From JADJLQ01 sp044227925 (GTDB lineage Bacteria; Bacteroidota; Bacteroidia; Chitinophagales; Saprospiraceae): a DNA stretch of 64,000 nt. The stretch's first letter is position 1. The number at the start of each line of letters is the position of its first letter. Positions 54,681 through 63,860 of this stretch are shown here, in pieces. Location of the stretch: NCBI GenBank assembly GCA_044227925.1, contig JBGAVW010000009.1:40469-104468 (forward strand), written 5' to 3'. Position numbers and translations under genes: made by a program. The notes below the pieces were generated by a model, which was given only the letters and a program-made list of their open reading frames with translations, did no database searches and was not told the origin of the DNA.

Positions 54681-55145
54681 ATGAAAATTAAATTATTTAA
54701 CGAGGGCAATCGCAACAGATTGATTTGTATCAGAGATAATGGTACAATTGAAAAAGCAGATCTGGGTCCTGCTCTTCCGTTCCACGATCTCGCCCATTTT
54801 GTTGTAGAAAAAGAGTTAGGATTAAAAAACGGTTTTTACGGAAATATAAACAGGGGTTATTCTGTAAACGAACTATCGGACAAAGAAATAATCAGGACCT
54901 TACCTGTAGAGTCTATTGTATCCGAAATTGTGACCAGAGGCTTGCAATCTCTTTGGTCAGGCGCTGCTTCTATAAAACAATTGGGTGAATTAATTGAAGC
55001 TGAGTTCAATATACTTTCCATACATTATCCTTTGAGTCTTACCGAAGAAAACATGGTTCAAATGTATTCTAATTATGAGGAACTGATTACTTTATGGAAA
55101 GAGAAGGGAGAAGGAGAATACCTGGAGTTAAGCATCGATGTCTGA
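54681..55145 (+). CDS. Hypothetical cytosolic protein
   Basis: 154 aa from the ATG at 54681; the longer frame adds 12 residues of little value. It shows ALPFHDLAHFVVEKELGLKNGFYGNINRGYSV, which I have seen as a conserved block in unnamed bacterial proteins, with a possible metal-binding H-D-x-x-H (HDLAH). The rest is helical. No functional claim is made. Confidence 0.55.
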   Translation: MKIKLFNEGNRNRLICIRDNGTIEKADLGPALPFHDLAHFVVEKELGLKNGFYGNINRGYSVNELSDKEIIRTLPVESIVSEIVTRGLQSLWSGAASIKQLGELIEAEFNILSIHYPLSLTEENMVQMYSNYEELITLWKEKGEGEYLELSIDV

Positions 55146-55484
55146 GTAAAATTTATTTTGATTTTATAATGTAATGAATTCTGACCAGATAGTGAAATTT
55201 ATAGTTCAAGGGTGATAAGCGATTCTGCAAAGCTTTGTTACCAGGCTTTGTCCAATCCATTGCTTTTACAAAAAAGTTGGGGACCTGTGGGATTTACAAA
55301 TTCAATTCATGAATTTAAATTTTTTATGCAAGCACTTTAAATCATTTGTGAAAAATCCGTTGGCAATTCTAAGTGGGTTTTAGGAATTGTTTTTATTAAG
55401 AATCAATGTTTTAAGAATTCACTCGCAAGCTCTAATTAATTAAGCAATCTGACTATTCCTGTTGTAATTTTAATCCTAAAAAAC
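55146..55484. other. Intergenic region, nothing recognised
   Basis: 339 bases of AT-rich sequence between two rightward genes. No gene remnant, repeat or clear terminator was found. The promoter of the VOC gene is presumably here. Confidence 0.4.
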
Positions 55485-55874
55485 ATGACAAAGACTGAAG
55501 GTCAAACCCGTTTTGCTCCGGAATTACATATTCCCAATGGAATCACCAATATTGATTTTTATAAAAAATTTGGTGCAGTTGAAAACTTTTGTTTTCGAAA
55601 TGATGATGGCAGCATACACGTGGCTGAGTTGGAAATCGATGGGGCGATTTTTCATATTCACGAAACCATGCGGGATGCCCTTGAACCTATACGCGCTAAA
55701 GGAGTTACAACCATTATTGGATTGTTTGTACCTGATGTAGAAGCTGTAATGGAAAAAGCCATTCAGGCCGGAGCAACTGAAATCAATCCAACCACAGATT
55801 ACGATTATGGGTACAGACAAGGAATGTTTAGAGATCCTTTCGGCCACTATTGGCAAATCCAAAAGAAAATCTAA
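55485..55874 (+). CDS. VOC family (glyoxalase/PhnB-like) protein
   Basis: 129 aa. Two betaalphabetabetabeta halves: FAPELHIPNGITNIDFYKKFGAVE with a possible metal His at residue 15, VAELEIDGAIFHIHE, VPDVEAVMEKAIQAGATEI, and the closing YRQGMFRDPFGHYWQI. The C-terminal DPFGHYW motif is typical of PhnB-like VOC proteins. It could be a small lyase, dioxygenase or binding protein. The stop lies 9 bases from the end of rsgA on the other strand. Confidence 0.85.
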   Translation: MTKTEGQTRFAPELHIPNGITNIDFYKKFGAVENFCFRNDDGSIHVAELEIDGAIFHIHETMRDALEPIRAKGVTTIIGLFVPDVEAVMEKAIQAGATEINPTTDYDYGYRQGMFRDPFGHYWQIQKKI

Positions 55875-55883
55875 ACTAATCCT

Positions 55884-56942
55884 TTATTTTAATTTTTGTA
55901 TTTCCTTTAGTTCCTTATGAATTTTCTTGAATTTCTTTTCCTTCATGCGTAAATAATCTTTATCTGCTTCCAGGTATTCGATTTCACGTTGAAGTTTAAG
56001 GTAACTTTTGTAGCGATTCTCATCGATAATGCCCTTTTCGATTGCCTTTTTTACAGCACATTTTATTTCTGAGGTATGAGTACAATCTTTAAAATGGCAT
56101 TCCTGGGCTAGTTGACTGATATCTTCAAAAGTAGTATGCAGACTATCTTCATCAGCCCACAAATGAATCTCCCGCATACCCGGGGTATCCATAAGCCAGG
56201 CCCCGGATTCCAATAAGATGAGTTCACGCCGGGTAGTAGTATGCCTCCCCTTGGAATCGGTACTTCGTACTTCCTTAGTAGATTGTAAATTTTTGCCCAA
56301 TAAAACATTGATCAGGCTTGATTTACCTACTCCGGATGAACCTACTAAAGCATACGTTTTGCCAGATTCGAGACAACTCTGGAGTTCGTTGATTCCTCGC
56401 ATATCAAGTGTACTTACTACCAAAATTTTATTCGAAATGGAAGCTCGTTCAATCAATTCAAGTTTTGAGTGAATATCATGGATGAGATCTGCTTTGTTTA
56501 AAACTATGATAGCCTCGATATTACCTTCACTGGCCAATAGAAGGTAACGTTCTAATCTTCGCAGATTAAAATTCTCATCCAGGCTTTGGACGATAAATAC
56601 ACAATCCAGATTGGTACCTACGATTTGCTCTTCCGTTTTTTTACCAACAATTTTCCTGGAGAACTTAGAGTATCGGGATAATACATGATGAATAATGGCT
56701 TTCCTTTCATCGGGTATTAAAGTGACTACTACCCAATCGCCCACTTTAGGTAATTCGGCAGAAGAATCTACTGTATATAAAAGCTTGCCGGCGCATTCGG
56801 CTGTAAATTCACCTTGATCATTGATCAGTATATAATTGTTTTTGTTTTCGCTGATCACTTTTGCTGCCGAAAAACCCGAATGTTGATAGTATTGAAAATA
56901 GGAATGGAAATGCTGATTCCAGCCTAATTGATTTAATTGCAT
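55884..56942 (-). CDS. rsgA: Small ribosomal subunit biogenesis GTPase RsgA
   Basis: 352 aa. An OB-fold N-terminus (~35-95), then the circularly permuted GTPase: G4 VLNKADLI precedes G1 (YALVGSSGVGKSSLINVLLG), then the G2 region GRHTTTRRELILL and G3 (WLMDTPGMREI). A zinc-binding C-terminal segment includes ECHFKDCTHTSEIKCAVK. It releases maturation factors from the 30S subunit late in assembly. Confidence 0.95.
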   Translation of the reverse strand: MQLNQLGWNQHFHSYFQYYQHSGFSAAKVISENKNNYILINDQGEFTAECAGKLLYTVDSSAELPKVGDWVVVTLIPDERKAIIHHVLSRYSKFSRKIVGKKTEEQIVGTNLDCVFIVQSLDENFNLRRLERYLLLASEGNIEAIIVLNKADLIHDIHSKLELIERASISNKILVVSTLDMRGINELQSCLESGKTYALVGSSGVGKSSLINVLLGKNLQSTKEVRSTDSKGRHTTTRRELILLESGAWLMDTPGMREIHLWADEDSLHTTFEDISQLAQECHFKDCTHTSEIKCAVKKAIEKGIIDENRYKSYLKLQREIEYLEADKDYLRMKEKKFKKIHKELKEIQKLK

Positions 56943-57299
56943 TGGTTTATTGATTTAAAAATTATAAATAGAAAACTATGATTCTGGGATGAATCAATTT
57001 AATTAAGAACAGGCTTTAAAAAATGTCTAATCAGACAATTCCGGTCATAAATCAATAAATGCGGTTAAAATAGAAATACAAAATTAAGGAGATTTATCGA
57101 ATCTGGGACAATGATTTTATTTTCGAAAATTACTTTGGGTTGCAGGTTTATGAAAGGTGTTTCCCCCTAAGGAGGCTTAACTGTGCAGCATTAAAATTAA
57201 TGGGTTGGCTGTATCTTTTAAATGCTTCAATTATGATTATACCGCCTTTAAGGAGTATATTCGATATTTCATATATTGTTTCATCAATTCGTTTAGTCA
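56943..57299. other. Intergenic region between divergent genes
   Basis: 357 bases between rsgA (leftward) and the cytochrome protein (rightward). It must hold promoters for both. I saw no exact TAnnTTTG with correct spacing. A short C-rich inverted segment (CCCCCTAAGGAGG, 57160-57175 area) is imperfect. Confidence 0.35.
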
Positions 57300-59771
57300 A
57301 TGACTAAATACAAACTCATCATTTTCATCTTACTTATAGCTATAGGTGCTGCTATTTTTTATGTTAATTTCAATACACCCAATACCGGTGAAGACCCGGA
57401 ATTAGTAGAGATAGTCAAAAAAGTAAAACAAGATCCATCCACTGTCAACCTGGAAAATCTGAATTTAAAAATCAGGGCAATATGGACGAATAAATGTTAT
57501 TCCTGCCATAGCTCAGAAAAAATGAAAGGGGAACTAGCCCTGGATACCTACGAAGGTGTGTTGGCAGGTGGTATCGATGGTCCGATCCTGGTCAAAGGCA
57601 AAGCATCAAAAAGTGATATCATCAGACGATTAAAACTACCGAAAGGTCACCATGATGCCATGCCTGAAAAAGGGGAACAGCTTACACCATTCCAGATAAA
57701 AGCGATTGCACTTTGGATAGATCATGGAGCAGTCTGGTCTACTAAAAAAACAAAATTATTTTACGAAGCACCATTGAGCCTGGACAAGCCGGCCCTGCCA
57801 GAAAACAGGACATTCCATAACCCAATAGATATTTGGGTAGATGCGTATTTCAAAGAAAAAGAGATCAAATGGCCGGAATTGATATCCGATGGATCATTTT
57901 TAAGAAAAGTTTATTTAGATATTACCGGATTATTGCCGACAACCGATGAAGTAATGCTCTTTGGCAATGATAATAGCCCCGGCAAAAGAGAGAAAATCGT
58001 ACATGATCTTCTATCGAAAAATGAAGAGTATACCATGCATTGGCTGAGCTATTGGAATGATTTGCTTCGCAATGATTATAGTGGTCCGGGATTTATTACT
58101 GAAGGTAGAAAACAAATTACGAAATGGTTATATGAATCTCTCAAGTATGACAGCAGTTATACCTCTATGGTCAAAAGCCTGATACATCCAGGTCCTGCAT
58201 CGGAGGGATTTATCAAAGGGATAGAATGGAGAGGGGAGGTCAATTCCAGTCAACGTACAGAAATGCAGGCGGCTCAAAATATTTCTCAAAGCCTGCTGGG
58301 CATGAATCTCAAATGTGCTTCATGCCATAATAGTTTTGTAAATAATATTACGCTGGAACAATCGTATGGCTTTGCCAGTATATTTTCCAAAAAGCCATTG
58401 GAAATCCATCGATGTGATGCCCCCACCGGAAAATTTGTAAAGCCACAATTTATATCTCCCGAATTAGGTGTCATTACTGCTGATAGTTTAGATGAAAGGC
58501 TAGCGCAACTGGCAGAGTTCATTACCAAACCGTCAAACGGAAGATTGTACCGCACCTTGGTAAATCGAATCTGGCATTCTTTTTTTGGCAGGGGTATCAT
58601 TGGCACCCTGGATGATATGGATCAGAAAGCCTGGAATCAAAATTTATTGGATTATGTGGCAGCTGATTTCAGGGATCAGGGTACCTCTATTAAAAAATTA
58701 ATGGCGCTGATATTGACTTCAAAGACCTATCAATTACCTGCAGTAGACTATGGTCCCGCTGATCGTATGAATCAAGCTGATTTTATTTTTAAAGGCCCTG
58801 CGCATAGAAAAATACATGCTGAGCAATTGGCCGATGCAGTAAGTCAAGTGATAGAGCCTTTGTATGAAGGTGCCGCTTTTGATCAAAATGATTTTAAGCT
58901 TCCTGCAAAATGGATCTGGCACCATACTCAAAAATATGATCGCACTGTCTTGCCTGATCCCGGCAAAGTGTTTTTTAGAAAATCATTCACAGTCAATAAA
59001 TCAAAAATCATCACCTCTGCAAATCTGATTGCCACTGCTGATTATAAATTCACTGCGTATTTAAATGGCAAACAAATAGTACAAGGCACAGATATCAGAA
59101 AATTTTCCACTATAGATATTTCTTCAAATTTACAACCAGGTCAGAATTTACTTGCTATAGAGGCTGAAAACGATGGACTCATAGCAAATCCGGCCGGAGT
59201 CCTGGTACATTGCCGCATCATCACTCATCAGGACGATACTATATCGATTTATTCCGATGATTCATGGTTGACAACCGATAGTACGACCAATTCATCATGG
59301 AATCAGGTATCTTTTAATGATATGTCATGGAAAAAGGCTAAGCCTTATTCAGGTTTTAATCAAAGCCCCTGGGGAAAATTAGTGCATTTTAATTTAGATG
59401 GCGGTCAGCATTATTTGCTCAGAGCATCACAAGTAAAAGCGGATCCTTTCCAATTGGCCATGGGCAGGCCAACCCGTGAAAATGTAACCACTAAAAGATC
59501 TGAAGAACCCGGCTTACTTCAATCCATCACATTGACCAATCATCCATTACTTCATTTACGAATCAAAGAAGGTGCTCTGCGATGGTCAGAAAAATATAAA
59601 TCAAATACGGAAGATTTAATCCGTAATTTGTATTTGTCCTTATTGAGTCGATTACCGGAGAAAAAAGAAATGGATACTATGATTAATTTTTTGAATCAGG
59701 CAGACAAAAAGACAGGAATTGAGGATATGATTTGGGCATTGCTTGTTTCAGCTGAGTTTCAGATTATATGA
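57300..59771 (+). CDS. Planctomycete-type cytochrome/DUF1549-DUF1553 protein
   Basis: 823 aa. An N-terminal membrane helix at ~5-23. PSCyt1 haem motif C66-Y-S-C69-H70, DUF1549 (PSCyt2) ~180-390 with a second CxxCH at C339-A-S-C342-H343, and a C-terminal DUF1553 from ~405 (RLYRTLVNRIWHSFFGRGIIGT). Unusually, DUF1553 is interrupted at ~550-660 by a beta-sandwich (VFFRKSFTVNKS...YLNGKQIVQG) like galactose-binding domains. These proteins normally pair with a DUF1501 gene, which is not next to it here. The function is unknown. Confidence 0.85.
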   Translation: MTKYKLIIFILLIAIGAAIFYVNFNTPNTGEDPELVEIVKKVKQDPSTVNLENLNLKIRAIWTNKCYSCHSSEKMKGELALDTYEGVLAGGIDGPILVKGKASKSDIIRRLKLPKGHHDAMPEKGEQLTPFQIKAIALWIDHGAVWSTKKTKLFYEAPLSLDKPALPENRTFHNPIDIWVDAYFKEKEIKWPELISDGSFLRKVYLDITGLLPTTDEVMLFGNDNSPGKREKIVHDLLSKNEEYTMHWLSYWNDLLRNDYSGPGFITEGRKQITKWLYESLKYDSSYTSMVKSLIHPGPASEGFIKGIEWRGEVNSSQRTEMQAAQNISQSLLGMNLKCASCHNSFVNNITLEQSYGFASIFSKKPLEIHRCDAPTGKFVKPQFISPELGVITADSLDERLAQLAEFITKPSNGRLYRTLVNRIWHSFFGRGIIGTLDDMDQKAWNQNLLDYVAADFRDQGTSIKKLMALILTSKTYQLPAVDYGPADRMNQADFIFKGPAHRKIHAEQLADAVSQVIEPLYEGAAFDQNDFKLPAKWIWHHTQKYDRTVLPDPGKVFFRKSFTVNKSKIITSANLIATADYKFTAYLNGKQIVQGTDIRKFSTIDISSNLQPGQNLLAIEAENDGLIANPAGVLVHCRIITHQDDTISIYSDDSWLTTDSTTNSSWNQVSFNDMSWKKAKPYSGFNQSPWGKLVHFNLDGGQHYLLRASQVKADPFQLAMGRPTRENVTTKRSEEPGLLQSITLTNHPLLHLRIKEGALRWSEKYKSNTEDLIRNLYLSLLSRLPEKKEMDTMINFLNQADKKTGIEDMIWALLVSAEFQII

Positions 59772-59842
59772 GAATAAAAACGCTACTTTCACGAAATAAA
59801 TAGTAAAGGTAAACACCAAAAAATCCCATTTACACTTTAACT

Positions 59843-60517
59843 TCAACAGATCAACAGCAATCGTGTCTTTCCTGATTTTTCTCTCGGCGCACGGTGGATA
59901 CAGGGAGGAACCAAACTTTCAGGATGATCAATCGCCAATCTCCATAAATTACCTAGACCTAAGCTTATTGGGTTTGCATTGGCTTTAGGTAAATAATGCA
60001 GATCAAAGAAGTTTTCACTTAAGAAGGATTCAAAATCAATATCTGTACCGGTATATAATTTTTTAAGCTCACTACGTATTTCCGGTATCAGCACTTTTTT
60101 TATCGCCTCAGAGTTAGGTAATATTTCACTCGAATCCCCGTAGTAAGTGCATAAAAAAGTATCGATAGGTATGGGAGAGCGATCCACATGAAAAGAATAA
60201 ACATCGGTAGGAAAAAACGAGTGTTCATCATCTGTATCATAATACTTTATCAAATTGAGAACCGGCGATGCACCATGGTGCTTTAAAAGATTCATATCAT
60301 TTATAAGAATTTCCCGGGCAAGATTTCCCTGATCACTCAATTGTAGTTCATGAAGTTCCTCTTCTTTTATTTCTTTTATATTTTCACTTAGAATTAGCTT
60401 TTCAACAATCTCTGAAAAATCACCTTGCAAATCGCGAGCCCAACAAATCGCATTTATTTCTCCTGCAAATGGGGTTGATACCAGGTCATGAAAATTGGCT
60501 ACACTGTTTATATCCAT
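59843..60517 (-). CDS. DUF1826-like protein
   Basis: 224 aa. A conserved FHVDRSPIPIDTFLCTYYGDSSEILPNSEA block (~129-158) and a C-terminal CIHRAPREKSGKTRLLLIC, with histidines and an arginine that look like an Fe(II)/2-oxoglutarate-type metal site. This matches what I recall of DUF1826. There is no signal peptide. It is transcribed toward the cytochrome gene and is 72 bases from its end. Confidence 0.55.
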   Translation of the reverse strand: MDINSVANFHDLVSTPFAGEINAICWARDLQGDFSEIVEKLILSENIKEIKEEELHELQLSDQGNLAREILINDMNLLKHHGASPVLNLIKYYDTDDEHSFFPTDVYSFHVDRSPIPIDTFLCTYYGDSSEILPNSEAIKKVLIPEIRSELKKLYTGTDIDFESFLSENFFDLHYLPKANANPISLGLGNLWRLAIDHPESLVPPCIHRAPREKSGKTRLLLIC

Positions 60518-60581
60518 TTGCTATTTTTTTTAGCTTTACCTGAGAATCCGGAATTTTTAAATACCTGCAGAGAAGTCCGCC

Positions 60582-62795
60582 TTACAATTGTCTTAAAAAG
60601 CTGATCTTCCCAATCACGTTATCCTCTACACTTTGTATACCGGGTCTTGTACTCGATTGAAACTCCCTCTTATTAAATACAATATATATAAAGGACAAGG
60701 GCTGATACTCCCAGGATAATCTGATATTGTAATTATTGGAATTAGCATCGATATTTCTTTGATAAAACCCTATTAATTGCAACCTGGGATTGAGTGCCAA
60801 TCGGCTTTCAATAGACCATAGATCTATAGTTTTAGTTATTTTATTCTCACCTACTTCTATAAAACGGTTGCGATTAAATCTACTGATCATGGAAATATGA
60901 GGTATAGGTGCTAACTGCAAAGTAAAGTCTGTAGTATTGAGCTTACCGTTAAAATAATTACCATATTCGCCATTCCACCTTACACTTACTTTTTTGGAAC
61001 CATCCGTACTCCAGTAAATAGCATGTCTGCTGTAACTATATTCGCCGGCATTTATTTTAACCCCTAGCGGAGTAAATGTTTCGGTGAGGTTTTGATAATA
61101 AGGTGTGTATATATGCCCGATAAAACCTCCGTTTTGTAATAAAAACCAAAATGGACTGATACCGATACTTCGTTCAATCAACTTTCCGGTATTGGCCTGA
61201 TGATAAAATTCAGCAAATAAGCTGGGCTCGTATTGCCGGAATATTTTCTTAAATGGAACCAGTTTATCACGGTTGTACCAAAATATACCCGGAGTAGTAC
61301 CTATGATATTTTTACGGGATACAAAGCCAACTTCGGGATTATATTTTTGTGTTACAATGGATTGGGTCCACCAGATTTTCCATTGGTTGGTAGAGTAATA
61401 ATACTGGGCTGAGCCTGCGAATCCATTTTGTTTGCCATTGGTGTCGTGCGAATTAGAAAACATCCAGTTGAGCGTATGGGACTGGTTTAATCTAAAAAAT
61501 CCATCCAGGGTAGATATATAATTTCTATTCAGACTATTGTCTTTTACAGTCAATAAGCCGCCGATCCGATTTTGTTTCCCAAAATTTTGAGAAAATCTAC
61601 CAACAAAAAAGTTAGTCAATGGTTGATTGTTGCTTTCCCGCTGGCGAATAAACATACCACCATAATTACTTTTGACAGATCTATGTACAAAACGTGCTCC
61701 CCCATCTATTGGTATTGGACTTCCATTATCTAATCCAATCTGTCTGCTAAAAAAAGGCTGAATACGCATGGTACCTCCGGATAAGTCAAAAGATGGCCCG
61801 ATGCCTACTCCAAATAACGAGGCATTTTCCAAAAAAAATTGTCTTCTTTCCGGAAAAAACACGGAAAATCGCGTGACATTATTTACCTGTCTGTCTGCAT
61901 CTGCCTGAGCAAAGTCTGTATTAAAGGTAAGGTCCAGCACCGAGGTAGAGTTAATGGCCCATTTGATTTCACCACCCAATTTTGATTTAGTATCTTCTGG
62001 TTTTCGGTTTTCAATATTTCTGAATCGATCGTAAGATGAAAGGAAATAAGGTTGAAACCGGATGTTAGCAGAGGGAGGGGGCGGCTGCAAGTTGGTAATC
62101 AAGCCCGCATAATCCATCCTTAATACTGAAAAAGATCGGGGAAAGGGAGAGAGTGCATAGTTTTCATTGGTAATGCGTCGCATACGATTCATATTGAAAC
62201 CCCAACTTTGTATAGAGTCCTTACTTTTAGCATAGCGCAGGGTCTTCCATGGAATGGCAAACTCAGATATCCATCCGGAATCATGCCTGGTGGTTCGTAC
62301 CTTCCAAAGTCCATCCCAGTCAAGATCGATATAGGTAGCATCAAATGCTAAAAAGTCTCGCTGTACTCCATGTGGATTAGTAGTAAAGACCATGCAGTTG
62401 CGTTGGTCATTAAATCCATCAAAGCCCATACCGAAATAGTCAGAGGTACGGGTATTAAAATCTCTTTTAAAATCTATAACTCTCGTAGATTTTTTCCCCA
62501 ATGAATCTCTTGAAAAGGCACCTATATATAAAAATTGTTTGTTATACAATACTTGTGCTACGGTGTATTGTTTTGGAATAGCCCCCTGATGCGGATCTAC
62601 CTCCACGAATGAATCATATGGTTTGGCCAGGCTCCAGGCACTGTCTTTGAGTAGGCCATCAATTTTTAGAAAGGAGTTAATGCGGGTGGCAACGATTTTC
62701 CTTTTGACAGAGTCGGGTTTGAAAATGGTGGCATCCTGCGCCAATATAAGATTTGTATAGAGTAAAAACAGTAAGAAGGAAGGCTTTTTAAGCAT
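60582..62795 (-). CDS. DUF5916 outer-membrane protein with carbohydrate-binding family 9-like domain
   Basis: 737 aa. Signal peptide MLKKPSFLLFLLYTNLILAQ. N-terminal CBM9-like/DOMON-type domain ~30-230 (FLKIDGLLKDSAWSLAKPYDSF, FLYIGAFSRDS, WISEFAIPWKTLRYA). DUF5916 beta-barrel ~240-737 with FNTDFAQADADRQVNNVTRFSVFFPERRQFFLENA, a family hallmark. It is probably a surface barrel. The ligand is unknown. Confidence 0.9.
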   Translation of the reverse strand: MLKKPSFLLFLLYTNLILAQDATIFKPDSVKRKIVATRINSFLKIDGLLKDSAWSLAKPYDSFVEVDPHQGAIPKQYTVAQVLYNKQFLYIGAFSRDSLGKKSTRVIDFKRDFNTRTSDYFGMGFDGFNDQRNCMVFTTNPHGVQRDFLAFDATYIDLDWDGLWKVRTTRHDSGWISEFAIPWKTLRYAKSKDSIQSWGFNMNRMRRITNENYALSPFPRSFSVLRMDYAGLITNLQPPPPSANIRFQPYFLSSYDRFRNIENRKPEDTKSKLGGEIKWAINSTSVLDLTFNTDFAQADADRQVNNVTRFSVFFPERRQFFLENASLFGVGIGPSFDLSGGTMRIQPFFSRQIGLDNGSPIPIDGGARFVHRSVKSNYGGMFIRQRESNNQPLTNFFVGRFSQNFGKQNRIGGLLTVKDNSLNRNYISTLDGFFRLNQSHTLNWMFSNSHDTNGKQNGFAGSAQYYYSTNQWKIWWTQSIVTQKYNPEVGFVSRKNIIGTTPGIFWYNRDKLVPFKKIFRQYEPSLFAEFYHQANTGKLIERSIGISPFWFLLQNGGFIGHIYTPYYQNLTETFTPLGVKINAGEYSYSRHAIYWSTDGSKKVSVRWNGEYGNYFNGKLNTTDFTLQLAPIPHISMISRFNRNRFIEVGENKITKTIDLWSIESRLALNPRLQLIGFYQRNIDANSNNYNIRLSWEYQPLSFIYIVFNKREFQSSTRPGIQSVEDNVIGKISFLRQL

Positions 62796-62902
62796 TTGTA
62801 ATAGTAGTAATAATTTATGGAAATGGAAATTCTGATGGTGGGGGATTTTTATTGTTTTCTATCTGTCCGTGAAAAATGAGGCGTTTTTTTTGAAATAAGT
62901 CT

Positions 62903-63302
62903 GACTCCCAAAGAGTTAAGGACTTCTTCATAGAACTATTAATGAAATCAGACCACGCTGTGGTCTTGATTAATTTTTCATAATCAAAAATATTCTTTAT
63001 CAAAACTTAAATTTTCTATGAAGTCTGACTCCGATGGAGTCATTAAATCCAATTCATTGAAGTCTTTAATGAAATCGGACCACGCTGTGGTCAATTTAAA
63101 ATTTTACAAAATAGCATCAATAAACTGCGAGAAGTTTGATTTCACTAAAGACACCTCAGAGGGTTTTTATAAATCTGGAGAAGAGTCTGACTACTACAGA
63201 GTCATGAGTTCGTCAGAGTTGGGGTTAATGAAATCAGACCACTCTGTGGTCTTTAATGAATTTCGATATTAAGAAGGTCGTTCCCAAAAACTTCGGAGAA
63301 GT
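62903..63302. repeat. Left half of a hairpin-element array (types A-D)
   Basis: Small palindromes in the order A1-B1-A2-B2-C2-D2-A3-B3-C3. A: GACTCCGATGGAGTC (63027-63041; weaker at 62903-62917 and 63189-63203). B: GACCAC(G/T)CTGTGGTC at 62951-62965, 63078-63092 and 63237-63251. C: ACTTCGGAGAAGT at 63290-63302, degenerate at 63124-63135. D: CCTCAGAGG at 63154-63162. Loops are mostly 3 nt. B and C share the flank TTAATGAAATC (or its reverse complement). The A2-to-A3 period is 162 bases. Confidence 0.9.
63009..63050. repeat. 42-bp direct repeat copy 1, flanking the transposase gene
   Basis: An A-type element with flanks. It is identical over 42 bases to 63819-63860. The two copies sit on opposite sides of the transposase gene with the rest of the left array between. 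Confidence 0.95.
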
Positions 63303-63339
63303 TTGATTTCATTAAAAGTCATTTTATGTAAAAATATCT

Positions 63340-63819
63340 ATGGCTAATACCTATAAAAAAGTTTATTTGCATTTGGTTTTTGCGGTCAAGCACAGAAAAG
63401 CACTTCTCCATAAAAGTTGGAGACCAAAACTTTTTGGATATTTATTCGAAGCTATTAATAAAAGGGGTAACTATTGTTATATTGTAAATGGATATCATGA
63501 TCATGTCCATATTTTTTTTGATTACAAATGCAAAGAACTCATTGAGGATTTAGTAAGAGAAATTAAAAAATCTTCTAATCAATTTATTAATGAAAATAAA
63601 CTTACTCCCTACCATTTTGAATGGCAAAATGGATATGGCTTGTTTTCTGAAGGTCACTTAGATAAACCACGAGTCATAAAATATATCGAAAATCAAGAAA
63701 TACATCATAACGAAGTTAGTTTCAAAACAGAGTATTTAAATATGCTACAGGATTATGAGATTGAATTTAAGGAAGAATATATTTTTGAGTTTTGGGGGAA
63801 TGAAGGAGAAAATGAATAA
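63340..63819 (+). mobile_element. IS200-like/REP-associated HUH transposase (Y1), 159 aa
   Basis: Complete Y1_Tnp protein. The HUH motif is H55-V56-H57 in GYHDHVHIFF, and the catalytic tyrosine is Y115 in RVIKYIENQEIHH with Q119 four residues on. The FEWQNGYGLFSEG segment is typical of the family. It lacks an adjacent TnpB/IscB gene. It is set 37 bases after hairpin C3 and 17 bases before A4, so the flanking hairpins are probably its recognition sites, as for IS200/IS605 ends or for REP elements with their RAYT transposases. The length is normal and there is no sign of decay. Confidence 0.9.
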
Positions 63820-63860
63820 AATTTTCTATGAAGTCTGACTCCGATGGAGTCATTAAATCC
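63819..63860. repeat. 42-bp direct repeat copy 2
   Basis: Identical to 63009-63050 and begins at the transposase stop codon, so it is the first element to the right of the gene. It contains the perfect hairpin GACTCCGATGGAGTC (63837-63851). Confidence 0.95.

Noticed and set aside
62815..63003. 62-aa minus-strand protein
   Set aside because: The TTAWSDFI segment comes from the B hairpin; the rest is low-complexity.
63018..63272. 84-aa protein across the hairpin array
   Set aside because: It is a read-through of the repeats (MKSDSDGV, MKSDHAVV, MKSDHSVV) with no independent protein character.
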